From positions 1 through 13,825 of the forward strand of contig JAGDDO010000020.1 of the NCBI GenBank assembly GCA_017848205.1: 13,825 nucleotides of DNA, written 5' to 3'. The notes beneath the pieces were generated by a model. The model made no database searches. It was not told the DNA's origin and worked only from the letters and a program-made list of their open reading frames with translations. Below are positions 1 to 6,987 of this stretch, piece by piece. The stretch comes from Oscillospiraceae bacterium. Lineage in GTDB: Bacteria > Bacillota_A > Clostridia > Oscillospirales > Ruminococcaceae. The stretch's first letter is position 1. Each line of letters begins with the position of its first letter. A program made the position numbers and the translations under genes.

Positions 1-1061
1 CTGACGGCAACAGCTATGACTGCGACTATAAACTGAAAGAACCGAGCCTTAACAAGGCGAAGGTGTACTTTTACAAAGAGATCACCAAAACAGTGGATGT
101 AACGGTAAAGGCTCCGGGCATCACTGCTGCTGAGGGTCACAAGCTAAAAAGTCTTACCTGTGAATCGGTTTCCGTAACAGGACCGGAACCCTACGTAAAT
201 ATGATAAGCTCCTGCGAGCTGAATATCACGCAGAACGTAGCCTATGACACAAGAAGGTCATTCCAGGTCACTGCTTCTCTCGGAAACATTACTTTCCTTA
301 ACGAAAACGGAGAAGACATCAACAAGATAATCAGACCTTACATGTCAAAGAATCAGTTCACTATCAACAAAAGTGAGCTTAACGTCATGGTAAATATCTC
401 GAGCATCAAAAATCTCGATATCCAGTACAGTCACATTATCACTGATGTTCCGGACTACTTTAACAGACAGTTCATTCTTGACAGACTTTCACTGAGCACG
501 CCTTCGATAACCGTTTCATCGGACGACCCGTCTATTGACGACATCGATTCACTTCCGGTATCAAGCGACGAATCCGTTTCGCTCAGTTCGATAGGCAAGG
601 ATTTCTCAGCATCATTCGATCTTACGAAAGCGCTTGAAAGCTATCCGAAACTGAACAATGACTCAAATGTTGTTTCCACTTATCTGAAATTCGACAGTAC
701 CGGACTTGCTGAAAAGACTTTCGACAGTATTGATGATTCACGCTTTACGATCAAAAATCCTTACAAGTCAAAATATGTAGCGCAGCACATCACCCAGCGT
801 CTTGACAATGTCACGATAATCGGACCTGAGGAAGACATTGAAAAAATTACTGCGGACAATCTTACCGTAGAAATAGACCTTTCAAAGAGTACAGTCTCAG
901 GCAACGGCAAACTCAACACAGGAATAAACACCTACAAGGCACTGGTGCTTCTGCCGTCAAAATACAAAAACGTATGGGCTTACGGTGAATACACAGTCGA
1001 TGTCGAGATCTTCGAAAACGAAAATCAGCAGACTGAAGTGACGACAGCATCTTCTGATTAA
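1..1061 (+). CDS. cdaR: YbbR-domain protein, CdaR-like regulator of diadenylate cyclase (3' part)
   Basis: The reading frame (from base 3) is open at the left edge, so the N-terminus, where this family has its membrane anchor, is missing. What remains, about 350 residues, resolves into roughly three repeats of 85-90 residues of the YbbR type: beta-rich, with a valine-rich opening strand (KTVDVTVKAPG) and a closing stretch such as NVTIIGPEEDIEKI followed by an IDLSKS strand. No enzyme motif is visible. YbbR proteins such as CdaR sit outside the membrane and bind the c-di-AMP synthase CdaA, usually encoded just upstream and often followed by glmM. Neither can be confirmed here: upstream is outside the window and downstream is a terminator followed by a cellulase. 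The last residues (QQTEVTTASSD) form a polar tail. The YbbR call is fairly sure; the CdaR role is inferred from family. Confidence 0.75.
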   Translation, partial: DGNSYDCDYKLKEPSLNKAKVYFYKEITKTVDVTVKAPGITAAEGHKLKSLTCESVSVTGPEPYVNMISSCELNITQNVAYDTRRSFQVTASLGNITFLNENGEDINKIIRPYMSKNQFTINKSELNVMVNISSIKNLDIQYSHIITDVPDYFNRQFILDRLSLSTPSITVSSDDPSIDDIDSLPVSSDESVSLSSIGKDFSASFDLTKALESYPKLNNDSNVVSTYLKFDSTGLAEKTFDSIDDSRFTIKNPYKSKYVAQHITQRLDNVTIIGPEEDIEKITADNLTVEIDLSKSTVSGNGKLNTGINTYKALVLLPSKYKNVWAYGEYTVDVEIFENENQQTEVTTASSD

Positions 1062-1171
1062 TGATCATAAATCCCTGCCGGTCATTTGATACGTTTGCTC
1101 ACTGCATGCCGGCTAACTTTAAACGAAAAATAAATTATTCTTTTACTATTAAAAAATAAAGCATGTTTTAT

Positions 1172-1211
1172 AAGGTTTCCCATATTCGCAATATATGGGG
1201 AACCTTTTTTC
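1172..1211 (+). terminator. Rho-independent terminator after the YbbR gene
   Basis: AAGGTTTCCCATAT (1172-1185) pairs with ATATGGGGAACCTT (1193-1206), with one G-T pair and a short loop, and runs into a T-rich stretch to 1210. It lies 110 nt after the stop codon. Nothing else is evident in 1062-1171. Confidence 0.85.
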
Positions 1212-1272
1212 ATTGCATTTTCTGATTTTTTATGAACAAAGTATTAATTTTTCAAAGTTTATAAAAAAAGTA

Positions 1273-1301
1273 TTCACAAGCATGTCTTTTTTGTGTATAA
1301 T
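1273..1301 (+). promoter_or_regulatory. Sigma-A promoter of the GH9 cellulase gene
   Basis: TTCACA (1273-1278, 5/6 match to the -35 consensus) is followed by a 17-bp spacer and a perfect TATAAT (1296-1301) in an AT-rich region. Transcription would start near 1308, leaving a leader of about 65 nt that carries AAAGGA (1355-1360), 12 nt before the ATG at 1373. Confidence 0.8.
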
Positions 1302-1372
1302 AGTATCGTATGGAATTGATTGAAATAAGTTGCATTTATTTTAATTAAAATTTGAAAGGATGATTTTTTCCA

Positions 1373-3628
1373 ATGGTTCAGAAAAATTTAACAGGCAAGG
1401 CAATAGCAGCTGTAGCTGCTCTTACACTCACTGTTTCAGGCCTCGGACAGTCAGCAGCTGTTTTCGGCGGAGACACAGTTAAGGCTGCAGGCAGCGACAA
1501 CTACGCTAAACTCTTACAGGAGTCACTCTTCTTCTACGACACAAACATGTGCGGCAAGCAGGTAGAGTCAAGAAGCCTTATCTCATGGAGAGGAAACTGT
1601 CATACTGATGACGAAGTAGACGGTGGTTTCCACGATGCAGGTGACCACGCAATGTTCGGACTTCCACAGGGCTTCACAGCATCAGTACTCGGATGGAGCT
1701 ACTACGAATTCAAGGACGCTTATGACAGCCTCGGACAGACAGCTCACATCAAGACTATCTTAAACCACTTCTGTGAATTCTTCAAGGCTTCAACAAAGTT
1801 AAGCGGCGGAAACGTTTCAAACTTCCTTTACCAGAAGGGTGACGGTAACGACGACCACAGCTACTGGGGCGCTCCTGAAAAGCAGGGCGGCGGAAGAAAG
1901 ATGTTCTGGACATCAAACAGCGCCAGTGATATAGCTGCTGACTACGCTGCAGCTCTTGCAATCAACTACCTCAACTTCGGCAACAAGGAAGACCTTACAT
2001 ATGCTGAAGCTCTTTACAAGTTCTCAACAGCACACAACAAGTGTGAATCAAACGGTACAACAGGCTTCTACTTTGCTAACGGATGCTCACCAACTGATGA
2101 ACAGGCAAATGCAGCAGGCTGGCTCTACCTTGCAACAAAGAACGAATCATACAAGAGCGACTGTGCATCAAAGCAGACACAGTACCTCGGCTGGTGCGAC
2201 GGCTGGGACAACAGAGGTCTCGGTGCTGCCTGCGTATACGCTGAGATCACAGGCGACTGGGCAAAGGTAAACGGCTATCTCGGCGGTCAGTGCAGCGGCA
2301 ACGGCTACCTCTGTATGGACGACTGGGGAAGTGCAAGACTTAACTGCTCAATGCAGTTCACAGCTCTCGTAGCTTCAAAGCATTCAAATGCTGACTATAC
2401 AAACTGGTGCAAGGGACAGATGAACTACATCCTCGGCGATAACCCGTTCAACACGTGTCTCGTAACAGGCTTTGCTTCAAACTCAGCAAAGAACGCTCAC
2501 CACAGAGCAGCTTCAGGTTACCAGGGCTACGATGACGGTATGGGCGAAGGTACAACAACTTACCATCCGTCAAACGGCAAGACACTTATCGGTGCTCTCG
2601 TAGGCGGTCCTGACAAGGGCGGCATGTACCACGATGTAATGAATGACTACAAAACAAACGAAGTTGCTATCGACTACAACGCTGGTCTCGTAGGTTCAGC
2701 TGCAGGTCTTTACGCAAAATTCAAGACAGGTACTGTTGAATCAAGCATTCCTGGCACAAAGAGCAACGGCACAGGTACCGCAGTAGTAACACAGCCTTCA
2801 CCTACACAGCAGGCTCCTGCTTCTCCTTCTCCTACACCACAGCAGCCACAGCCTACACAGCAGCCTACAACTCAGCCAACTCAGCAGCCTACACAGCAGC
2901 CAACTCAGCAGCCTACATCTTCTGACGGCGGCTACACATTAAAGTCAGGCAAGAAGATCACATACAGCGCACTCGGTGAAGACGACAGAATGATCGGTTT
3001 CGCTTACAAGGATTTCGGTATCTCTGCTAAGGAAAAGATCACAAAGGTTGACGTAAACATTTCAGCAAGCAAGAACATCGGTAAATACGTTGGTCAGTTC
3101 GGTACTTCAACAACAGATGATGCTGCTGGCTACTGGGCAATGGGTGACGAGATCACACAGACAATCAGCGGCAACAGCGGAACTATCTCATGGAAGGTTC
3201 CTTCAGATATTTCTTCTATCATCCAGACAGAATACGGCGGAGAGATCAAGTTCGGCGTATGGTGGATCGACTGTGATGACTTCACAATTGATTCTGTAAC
3301 ATTATACACAGACGGCAAGGCAGCTTCAACTACTACAACTCCTAAGGCTTCACCGTCACCATCACCTTCTCCATCTCCATCACCTTCACCAAGCCCGTCA
3401 CCAAGTCCTTCACCATCACCATCTCCATCACCTTCTCCAAAGAATGATGATGTTAAGGGTGACGTAAATGCTGACGGTTCAGTTACAACAAACGACTATG
3501 TAACACTCATGGGCGCTCTTATCGGCAAGTCAGATCTTTCTGCTTCAGGAAAGAAAAATGCAGATATGAACAACGACGGCAAGATCTCTATCATTGACCT
3601 TATTCTTCTCAGAAACAAGTTCAACTGA
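1373..3628 (+). CDS. Cellulosomal GH9 cellulase: GH9, linker, CBM-like module, Ser-Pro linker, dockerin
   Basis: A secreted endoglucanase-type enzyme of 751 residues. Residues 1-38 are a signal peptide with a likely cut at VKA/AG. The GH9 catalytic domain spans about 42-450: the DAGD motif (88-91) supplies the nucleophilic-water aspartates, NAHHR (374-378) is a substrate-binding motif, and NEVAIDYNAG (429-438) holds the proton-donor glutamate E430. A Gln/Pro/Thr linker (473-515) leads to a beta-rich module (about 520-648) with exposed-type tryptophans (VWWIDCDD), probably a carbohydrate-binding module; I cannot assign its family. Fifteen Ser-Pro pairs (660-689) precede a type I dockerin (691-751) with two calcium loops, DVNADGSVTTND and DMNNDGKISIID. 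The dockerin implies docking to a scaffoldin cohesin. No Ig-like domain or CBM3c follows the catalytic domain. The gene stands alone with its own promoter. Codon use is strongly biased (AAC, AAG, CTC, TAC), suggesting high expression. Cellulose specificity is inferred. Confidence 0.95.
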   Translation: MVQKNLTGKAIAAVAALTLTVSGLGQSAAVFGGDTVKAAGSDNYAKLLQESLFFYDTNMCGKQVESRSLISWRGNCHTDDEVDGGFHDAGDHAMFGLPQGFTASVLGWSYYEFKDAYDSLGQTAHIKTILNHFCEFFKASTKLSGGNVSNFLYQKGDGNDDHSYWGAPEKQGGGRKMFWTSNSASDIAADYAAALAINYLNFGNKEDLTYAEALYKFSTAHNKCESNGTTGFYFANGCSPTDEQANAAGWLYLATKNESYKSDCASKQTQYLGWCDGWDNRGLGAACVYAEITGDWAKVNGYLGGQCSGNGYLCMDDWGSARLNCSMQFTALVASKHSNADYTNWCKGQMNYILGDNPFNTCLVTGFASNSAKNAHHRAASGYQGYDDGMGEGTTTYHPSNGKTLIGALVGGPDKGGMYHDVMNDYKTNEVAIDYNAGLVGSAAGLYAKFKTGTVESSIPGTKSNGTGTAVVTQPSPTQQAPASPSPTPQQPQPTQQPTTQPTQQPTQQPTQQPTSSDGGYTLKSGKKITYSALGEDDRMIGFAYKDFGISAKEKITKVDVNISASKNIGKYVGQFGTSTTDDAAGYWAMGDEITQTISGNSGTISWKVPSDISSIIQTEYGGEIKFGVWWIDCDDFTIDSVTLYTDGKAASTTTTPKASPSPSPSPSPSPSPSPSPSPSPSPSPSPSPKNDDVKGDVNADGSVTTNDYVTLMGALIGKSDLSASGKKNADMNNDGKISIIDLILLRNKFN
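2789..2917 (+). repeat. Tandem repeat encoding the Gln-Pro-Thr linker
   Basis: In-frame units around CAGCCTACACAG and CAGCCAACTCAG encode repeated QPTQ, giving a flexible linker between the catalytic domain and the CBM-like module. The units vary at third positions, so this is a protein-level repeat rather than a recent perfect DNA duplication. Confidence 0.85.
3350..3439 (+). repeat. Fifteen Ser-Pro codon pairs (inter-domain linker)
   Basis: Ninety bases of alternating TCN/AGN and CCN codons encode fifteen consecutive Ser-Pro pairs between the CBM-like module and the dockerin. Low-complexity DNA of this type can vary in length by slippage in six-base steps without losing frame. The codons are mixed (TCA/TCT/AGC/AGT, CCA/CCT/CCG), which lowers slippage. 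Confidence 0.9.
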
Positions 3629-3651
3629 TAAATTCACTGTATTATATCGGT

Positions 3652-3739
3652 AAACACTGATTAAACCGGAAATCCGGAGGTGGGATCTGCGGGGCTTCGC
3701 CCCGGAACCCCACTCTGATTTATAAATACAACAGTGTTT
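3652..3739. repeat. Intergenic palindromic repeat, copy A
   Basis: Bounded by AAACACTG (3652-3659) and its exact inverse CAGTGTTT (3732-3739). Inside are CCGGA/TCCGG (3666-3677) and CGGGGC/GCCCCG (3690-3704, TTC loop), then the right-end motif CCCCACTCTGATTTAT. It shares the left end AAACACTGATT-AA-CCGGAAAT with copy C and the GGGGC stem plus CTGATTTAT with copies B, C and D. It lies in the cellulase 3' UTR between convergent genes. Confidence 0.75.
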
Positions 3740-3759
3740 CTGAAAATACCTGATACAAC

Positions 3760-3797
3760 AAAAGCCATAGTATTTCGTATGAGATACTATGGCTTTT
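3760..3797. terminator. Bidirectional terminator between the cellulase and dehydrogenase genes
   Basis: AAAAGCCATAGTAT (3760-3773) and ATACTATGGCTTTT (3784-3797) form a perfect 14-bp stem with a 10-nt loop. The A and T runs at the stem base let it end transcripts from both convergent genes. The stretch to the dehydrogenase stop at 3847 holds nothing else I recognise. Confidence 0.9.
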
Positions 3798-3846
3798 ATA
3801 TTTACCGTATAAACTATGGAATCCTTGTTCTGCAGCTGTTATGGCA

Positions 3847-4602
3847 TTACAGCGGAGTCTTGTTTTTCTGTATCATGTAGACTAACTTCGACTTCATTTC
3901 TGCCGGAAGAAGAGAAGAAGCTGCTACGCTGAACCTCATTTTTGCTTCCGGTATTATAAGAAACTTTCCTTCAAGAGTTTTGTCTATAGCGTACTTTGCC
4001 ACCGCTTCCGAAGATGCAGGGTTAAAGCTGTTTGACACTCCTATTCTCTTGTTGAATTCAGTCTGGACCGGCCCCGGACAGAGAACGCTTATCTGAACGC
4101 CGTTCCTTGCCTCCTTAGCCTCACGGTAAAGTGACTGTGACAGATTCAGAACATATGCTTTAGATGCGTAGTAAGCCGCCATGAGCGGACCCGGATAAAA
4201 CGCTGCTGATGAAGCTACATTAAGGATAGTTCCGCCGCTCTGGCAGGCGAACCGGCGGTAGAAAAACTTTGTAAGTATGTGAAGTGCAGTAACGTTGAGG
4301 TTTATAAGCCCGAGTTCCTTTTCAAGAGAGGTCTTGTCAAAAGGACCTACATCTCCTATTCCTGCGTTGTTTATCAGAAGGTCTATCTTTACGCTGCGGC
4401 AGACATAGTATATCCTTTTGGCGTTCTCAGGATCAGAAAGATCTGCTGCAATTATCTTCACCTTAACAGGAAGAAGTTTTTTGAGTTTTAAAAGTTTGTT
4501 TCTGCTGCGTGCCACAAGAATAAGATCATAGCCAAGTGTACTGAGGTAAATGGCCATGTCACGTCCGATTCCCGTACTGGCGCCGGTAATCAGTGCTGTC
4601 AT
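3847..4602 (-). CDS. Short-chain dehydrogenase/reductase (DltE-like classical SDR)
   Basis: An NAD(P)-dependent oxidoreductase of about 251 residues, counted from the ATG at 4602. The Rossmann nucleotide-binding motif TGASTGIG (6-13), the NNAG motif (78-81) and the catalytic Ser131, Tyr144 and Lys148 (YYASK) are all present, as is the CPGPVQTEF loop after the active site. Length is normal for a classical SDR and the style resembles the DltE/YqjQ group (COG0300). The substrate cannot be read from the sequence. The frame extends upstream to a GTG at 4650, but AGGGAG (4612-4617) sits 9 nt before the ATG, so I take the ATG. It is a single gene facing the cellulase and diverging from the HATPase gene. 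Its transcript would carry repeat copy B in the leader. Confidence 0.88.
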   Translation of the reverse strand: MTALITGASTGIGRDMAIYLSTLGYDLILVARSRNKLLKLKKLLPVKVKIIAADLSDPENAKRIYYVCRSVKIDLLINNAGIGDVGPFDKTSLEKELGLINLNVTALHILTKFFYRRFACQSGGTILNVASSAAFYPGPLMAAYYASKAYVLNLSQSLYREAKEARNGVQISVLCPGPVQTEFNKRIGVSNSFNPASSEAVAKYAIDKTLEGKFLIIPEAKMRFSVAASSLLPAEMKSKLVYMIQKNKTPL

Positions 4603-4611
4603 ATCATCGCT

Positions 4612-4617
4612 CTCCCT
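4612..4617 (-). promoter_or_regulatory. Ribosome binding site fixing the dehydrogenase start
   Basis: AGGGAG on the minus strand lies 9 nt upstream of the ATG at 4600-4602. It favours that start over the in-frame GTG at 4648-4650, which would fall inside repeat copy B. Confidence 0.8.
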
Positions 4618-4630
4618 TTTGCATTTATAA

Positions 4631-4752
4631 TCAGAAATCCGAGGAAACACTTAACCGCAGATCCGGTTCCGCCGGATCTGCAAAGAGAAGGGAAAACAGG
4701 GCTCCGCCCCGTACCCCATCGCTGATTTATGAATAAATCAGCGATTTCCTGA
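4631..4752. repeat. Intergenic palindromic repeat, copy B
   Basis: Three hairpins in a row: GCAGATCCGG/CCGGATCTGC (4657-4681, 10 bp), GGGC/GCCC (4699-4709) and TCGCTGATTTAT/ATAAATCAGCGA (4719-4744, 12 bp, 2-nt loop). TCAGAAATC at 4631 and GATTTCCTGA at 4743 make a near-perfect outer inverted repeat. The left end AAACAC-TTAACCG matches copies A and C. By promoter position it is transcribed as the dehydrogenase leader. Confidence 0.75.
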
Positions 4753-4763
4753 TGTTAACTATA

Positions 4764-4792
4764 ATTATATCAGAAAATCAGTCCGGAAACAA
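4764..4792 (-). promoter_or_regulatory. Likely promoter of the dehydrogenase gene
   Basis: On the minus strand TTGTTT (4792-4787), a 17-bp spacer and TATAAT (4769-4764) preceded by TGA form an extended -10 promoter. The -35 is weak (3/6). Initiation near 4757 would give a leader of about 155 nt containing repeat copy B. Confidence 0.6.
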
Positions 4793-4922
4793 TATTAAAC
4801 ACTAATTTTTTTAAGCAAACAATTATCATACAGAATTTTCAAATCGGCAGATGATCAGTTATTCATATCTGTCTCCTTTTCCTTAATTTTTTATTAAATG
4901 CTGGTTTCAAATATTTTTGAAT

Positions 4923-4940
4923 AAAATGCACAAAATGCAC
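4923..4940 (+). repeat. Tandem 9-bp direct repeat abutting a -35 box
   Basis: AAAATGCAC occurs twice back to back (4923-4931 and 4932-4940), ending exactly at the first base before the -35 element of the HATPase promoter. The placement suggests an activator or repressor site; the factor is unknown. Confidence 0.6.
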
Positions 4941-4969
4941 TTTACAAATCTCTTGTATTATGGTATAAT
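4941..4969 (+). promoter_or_regulatory. Extended -10 promoter of the HATPase gene
   Basis: TTTACA (4941-4946), a 17-bp spacer, and TATAAT (4964-4969) directly preceded by TGG, an extended -10. Transcription should start near 4976. AGGGAGGG (4988-4995) then lies 12 nt before the ATG at 5008. Confidence 0.85.
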
Positions 4970-5007
4970 ATATATAGAAAATAACACAGGGAGGGATCGT
5001 TAAAAGA

Positions 5008-5439
5008 ATGAATCCTGAAACCAAATTAACATACATCGTAACACCGAACGATTTTCTCAATGCCGGTGCTGTTTCAGAAGACATAAAAACCAAACTCTCT
5101 GAAATGAATGTCAGCAACGAGATCATAAGGAAAGCTACACTTGCCATTTATGAAACGGAGCTCAACATGATAATCCATGCAAACGGCGGGCTTATCGAAG
5201 CTGAGATCACTCCTGAAGTGCTTAAAGTGGAAGCTGCCGACAACGGTCCGGGTATTGCAGATCCGGAAATGGCCATGAACGAAGGCTACACCACTGTTTC
5301 TCCTGACTCAGAGATACGCGCACAGGGTCACGGAACCGGTCAGGGCTTTTCGAAAATAAGAAAATGTACCGACAACTTCGAAATTGAAACGGAGCTCGGA
5401 TGCGGTACAACAGTACGTTTTGAAATTTTGCTCAGTTAA
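5008..5439 (+). CDS. HATPase-fold protein, anti-sigma factor (RsbW/RsbT-like)
   Basis: A 143-residue protein made only of a GHKL ATP-binding fold. The N box (E49-T-E-L-N53, followed by H57-A58), G1 box (D78-N-G-P-G82) and G2 box (G107-H-G-T-G-Q-G113) are all present and in order. There is no membrane segment, sensor or phospho-acceptor domain. This size and motif set are typical of the switch kinases and anti-sigma factors RsbW, SpoIIAB and RsbT. The stretch MNEGYTTVSPDSEIRAQG resembles clostridial versions often found beside Fe-hydrogenase-like genes. Here there is no sigma factor or anti-sigma antagonist next to it, so its partner must be elsewhere. It is a single gene, with a strong promoter in front and a terminator 30 nt behind. 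The fold is well supported; the partner is unknown. Confidence 0.85.
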   Translation: MNPETKLTYIVTPNDFLNAGAVSEDIKTKLSEMNVSNEIIRKATLAIYETELNMIIHANGGLIEAEITPEVLKVEAADNGPGIADPEMAMNEGYTTVSPDSEIRAQGHGTGQGFSKIRKCTDNFEIETELGCGTTVRFEILLS

Positions 5440-5468
5440 AATATATTCTCAAAAAAATTCAAAAAAAG

Positions 5469-5505
5469 AATCAGGCACATGTATTTCATGTGACCTGATT
5501 TTTTT
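5469..5505 (+). terminator. Terminator after the HATPase gene
   Basis: AATCAGGCACATG (5469-5481) pairs with CATGTGACCTGATT (5487-5500), with a single bulged A, and is followed by seven T. An A run on the left could also let it work for the minus-strand U32 gene, whose stop is at 5578. The 72 nt between show nothing else. Confidence 0.85.
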
Positions 5506-5577
5506 CGTTATTAATGTATCTGAACAATCGTGCGGCAATATACGTGTATTCAGCTTCTCCGGTAAGATCGCGCGGAA

Positions 5578-6783
5578 TTACTGTTTCTGCATACGGATAA
5601 CAGCATCCTTCGGGAATACCTTGTCGCACGGTATCGAGAACTTCATCATTGCATGGTTGGCGCTCTCAACCGGCTCGTCCTTTTCATTGTAGATAATATC
5701 AGCTTTAATTATCTGCGGTTCCTTTCCCGGTGAGAACACTTCAAGCGTATCCCCCGCAAGGAACTTGTTGCGCTGTGTAGCGTAGAGCCTTCCGTCACGG
5801 CATTCATCCACGACAGCCACAACGTCATACTCTCTTATGTATCCGCCTGTTTCATAGTACTGGCTGTCCTTCGGATGTCCGAAGAAGAATCCCGTACAGT
5901 ACTTTCTGTGGCTTACCTTGAACACTTCGTCGTATACCCACTGAGGAACAGGCTCACCCTTCAGGCAGCAGTCCACAGCCATTCTGTAAGCGTTTGTGAC
6001 AACTGATACGTAATAGGCTGACTTTGCCCTTCCCTCGATCTTGAGGCTGTAGATACCCGCTTCACGGAGCTTGTCTATGTGTTCTATCATCGACATGTCC
6101 TTGGCATTGAGAATGTATGTTCCCTGCTCGTCCTCAAAAACCGGATAGAACTCATTCGGCCTTTTTTCCTCCTGAAGATGATATCCCCAGCGGCACGGCT
6201 GAGCGCATTCTCCCCTGTTGGCATCACGGTTTACAAGATAGCTCGAAAGCAGGCAGCGGCCTGAGAAGGAAACGCACATAGCACCGTGAACGAAGCATTC
6301 TATTTCAAGATCCTTAGGTGTCTTTGCGCGTATTTCAGCTATTTCATCAAGTGACAGCTCACGTGCAAGGACAACTCGTTTGCATCCCATGTTATAAAGC
6401 TCATTTGCAGTCACGTAGTTTACGATACCGGTCTGTGTGGAAGCGTGTATCACCATGTCCGGCGCATATTTTTTTATAAGCGAGATCAGTCCGAGATCGG
6501 CAGCGATAAGTGCATCTACCCCGGCTTCAACAGCTTCACGTACAAACTGTTCAAAAAGCGGTATTTCATTATTTCTCGGCAGAGTGTTGCAGGTAAGAAA
6601 CACCTTTACGCCCTTGTCGTGTGAAAGCTTTACCGCTTCCTTAAGTCCTTCAAAATCGAAATTGCCGGATGAAGCTCTCATGCCGAACTGTTTTCTTCCG
6701 AGATATACGGCATCGGCGCCGTAGTTAAGCGCTGCCAAAAGTCTTTCGCGGTCCCCTGCCGGTGCAAGTACCTCTAATTCCAA
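5578..6783 (-). CDS. Peptidase U32 family protein, probable tRNA/rRNA hydroxylation enzyme (TrhP/RlhA type)
   Basis: A 401-residue U32-family protein. The N-terminus (ELEVLAPAGD) and the barrel-like first half with GADAVYLG are classic for the family. Four cysteines with Fe-S ligand spacing lie in HGAMC170, GRC177, GEC193 and PC197. Family members once called collagenases (PrtC) are now known as prephenate-dependent RNA hydroxylation enzymes: TrhP for tRNA U34 and RlhA for 23S rRNA. The length and the nearby mltG resemble Bacillus YrrO (TrhP2), which lies near yrrL (mltG). The methyltransferase (yrrM) and short U32 partner (yrrN) of that region are missing here. The start is TTG at 6783, set by a strong GGAGG 8 nt upstream; no ATG is close. 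The gene lies beyond the mltG terminator and repeat copy C. I see no convincing promoter of its own. Confidence 0.85.
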   Translation of the reverse strand: MELEVLAPAGDRERLLAALNYGADAVYLGRKQFGMRASSGNFDFEGLKEAVKLSHDKGVKVFLTCNTLPRNNEIPLFEQFVREAVEAGVDALIAADLGLISLIKKYAPDMVIHASTQTGIVNYVTANELYNMGCKRVVLARELSLDEIAEIRAKTPKDLEIECFVHGAMCVSFSGRCLLSSYLVNRDANRGECAQPCRWGYHLQEEKRPNEFYPVFEDEQGTYILNAKDMSMIEHIDKLREAGIYSLKIEGRAKSAYYVSVVTNAYRMAVDCCLKGEPVPQWVYDEVFKVSHRKYCTGFFFGHPKDSQYYETGGYIREYDVVAVVDECRDGRLYATQRNKFLAGDTLEVFSPGKEPQIIKADIIYNEKDEPVESANHAMMKFSIPCDKVFPKDAVIRMQKQ

Positions 6784-6791
6784 ATTTAAAA

Positions 6792-6796
6792 CCTCC
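6792..6796 (-). promoter_or_regulatory. Ribosome binding site selecting a TTG start for the U32 gene
   Basis: GGAGG on the minus strand, 8 nt upstream of the TTG at 6781-6783. The encoded N-terminus begins exactly where the family normally begins (ELEVLAPAGD), supporting this non-ATG start. Confidence 0.8.
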
Positions 6797-6807
6797 GTTG
6801 TTCAAAA

Positions 6808-6910
6808 AAACACTGATTTAACCGGAAATATGTCTTCGCCTTATTTCCGGATCGGGAGAATGCGGGATCACGCCCCGTTCCCCCACGCTGAATTATGAAC
6901 AGATCAGCGT
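6808..6910. repeat. Intergenic palindromic repeat, copy C
   Basis: Left end AAACACTGATTTAACCGGAA resembles copy A. Stems are CCGGAAATA/TATTTCCGG (6822-6850, 9 bp), CGGG/CCCG (6863-6877) and ACGCTGA/TCAGCGT (6885-6910). It fills most of the gap between mltG and the U32 gene, just downstream of the mltG terminator. Confidence 0.75.
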
Positions 6911-6934
6911 ATCAATAAATCTTTCTTAATTTCC

Positions 6935-6968
6935 AAAAACACCGGACATGAATCATATCCGGTGCTTT
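6935..6968 (-). terminator. Terminator after mltG
   Basis: CACCGGA (6940-6946) and TCCGGTG (6958-6964) form the stem. On the minus strand it is followed by five U from the A run 6935-6939. It lies 20 nt past the mltG stop and separates mltG from the U32 gene; the right-hand T run would also support plus-strand termination. Confidence 0.8.
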
Positions 6969-6987
6969 TACTTATTATCTGTATCGA

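Noticed and set aside
1062..1171. GCCGG repeats at about 1078 and 1109 as a first terminator for the YbbR gene
   Set aside because: The possible stem is only five pairs with a long loop and no T run; the clear terminator is at 1172-1211.
3350..3439. CRISPR-like or satellite array
   Set aside because: The periodic sequence is an in-frame Ser-Pro linker with no spacers; no CRISPR array is present in the window.
4603..4650. Longer dehydrogenase start at the GTG at 4650
   Set aside because: The added 16 residues lie in the repeat/leader, have no family match, and a good AGGGAG site serves the ATG at 4602.
4863..5147. Minus-strand 94-codon frame opposite the HATPase gene, looking membrane-like
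   Set aside because: It is the antisense of a well-supported GHKL protein and of its promoter, with no good ribosome binding site. The hydrophobicity comes from the complementary codons.
5578..6783. Collagenase/protease annotation of the U32 gene
   Set aside because: The four Fe-S type cysteines and family knowledge point to RNA hydroxylation enzymes; no protease catalytic motif is visible.
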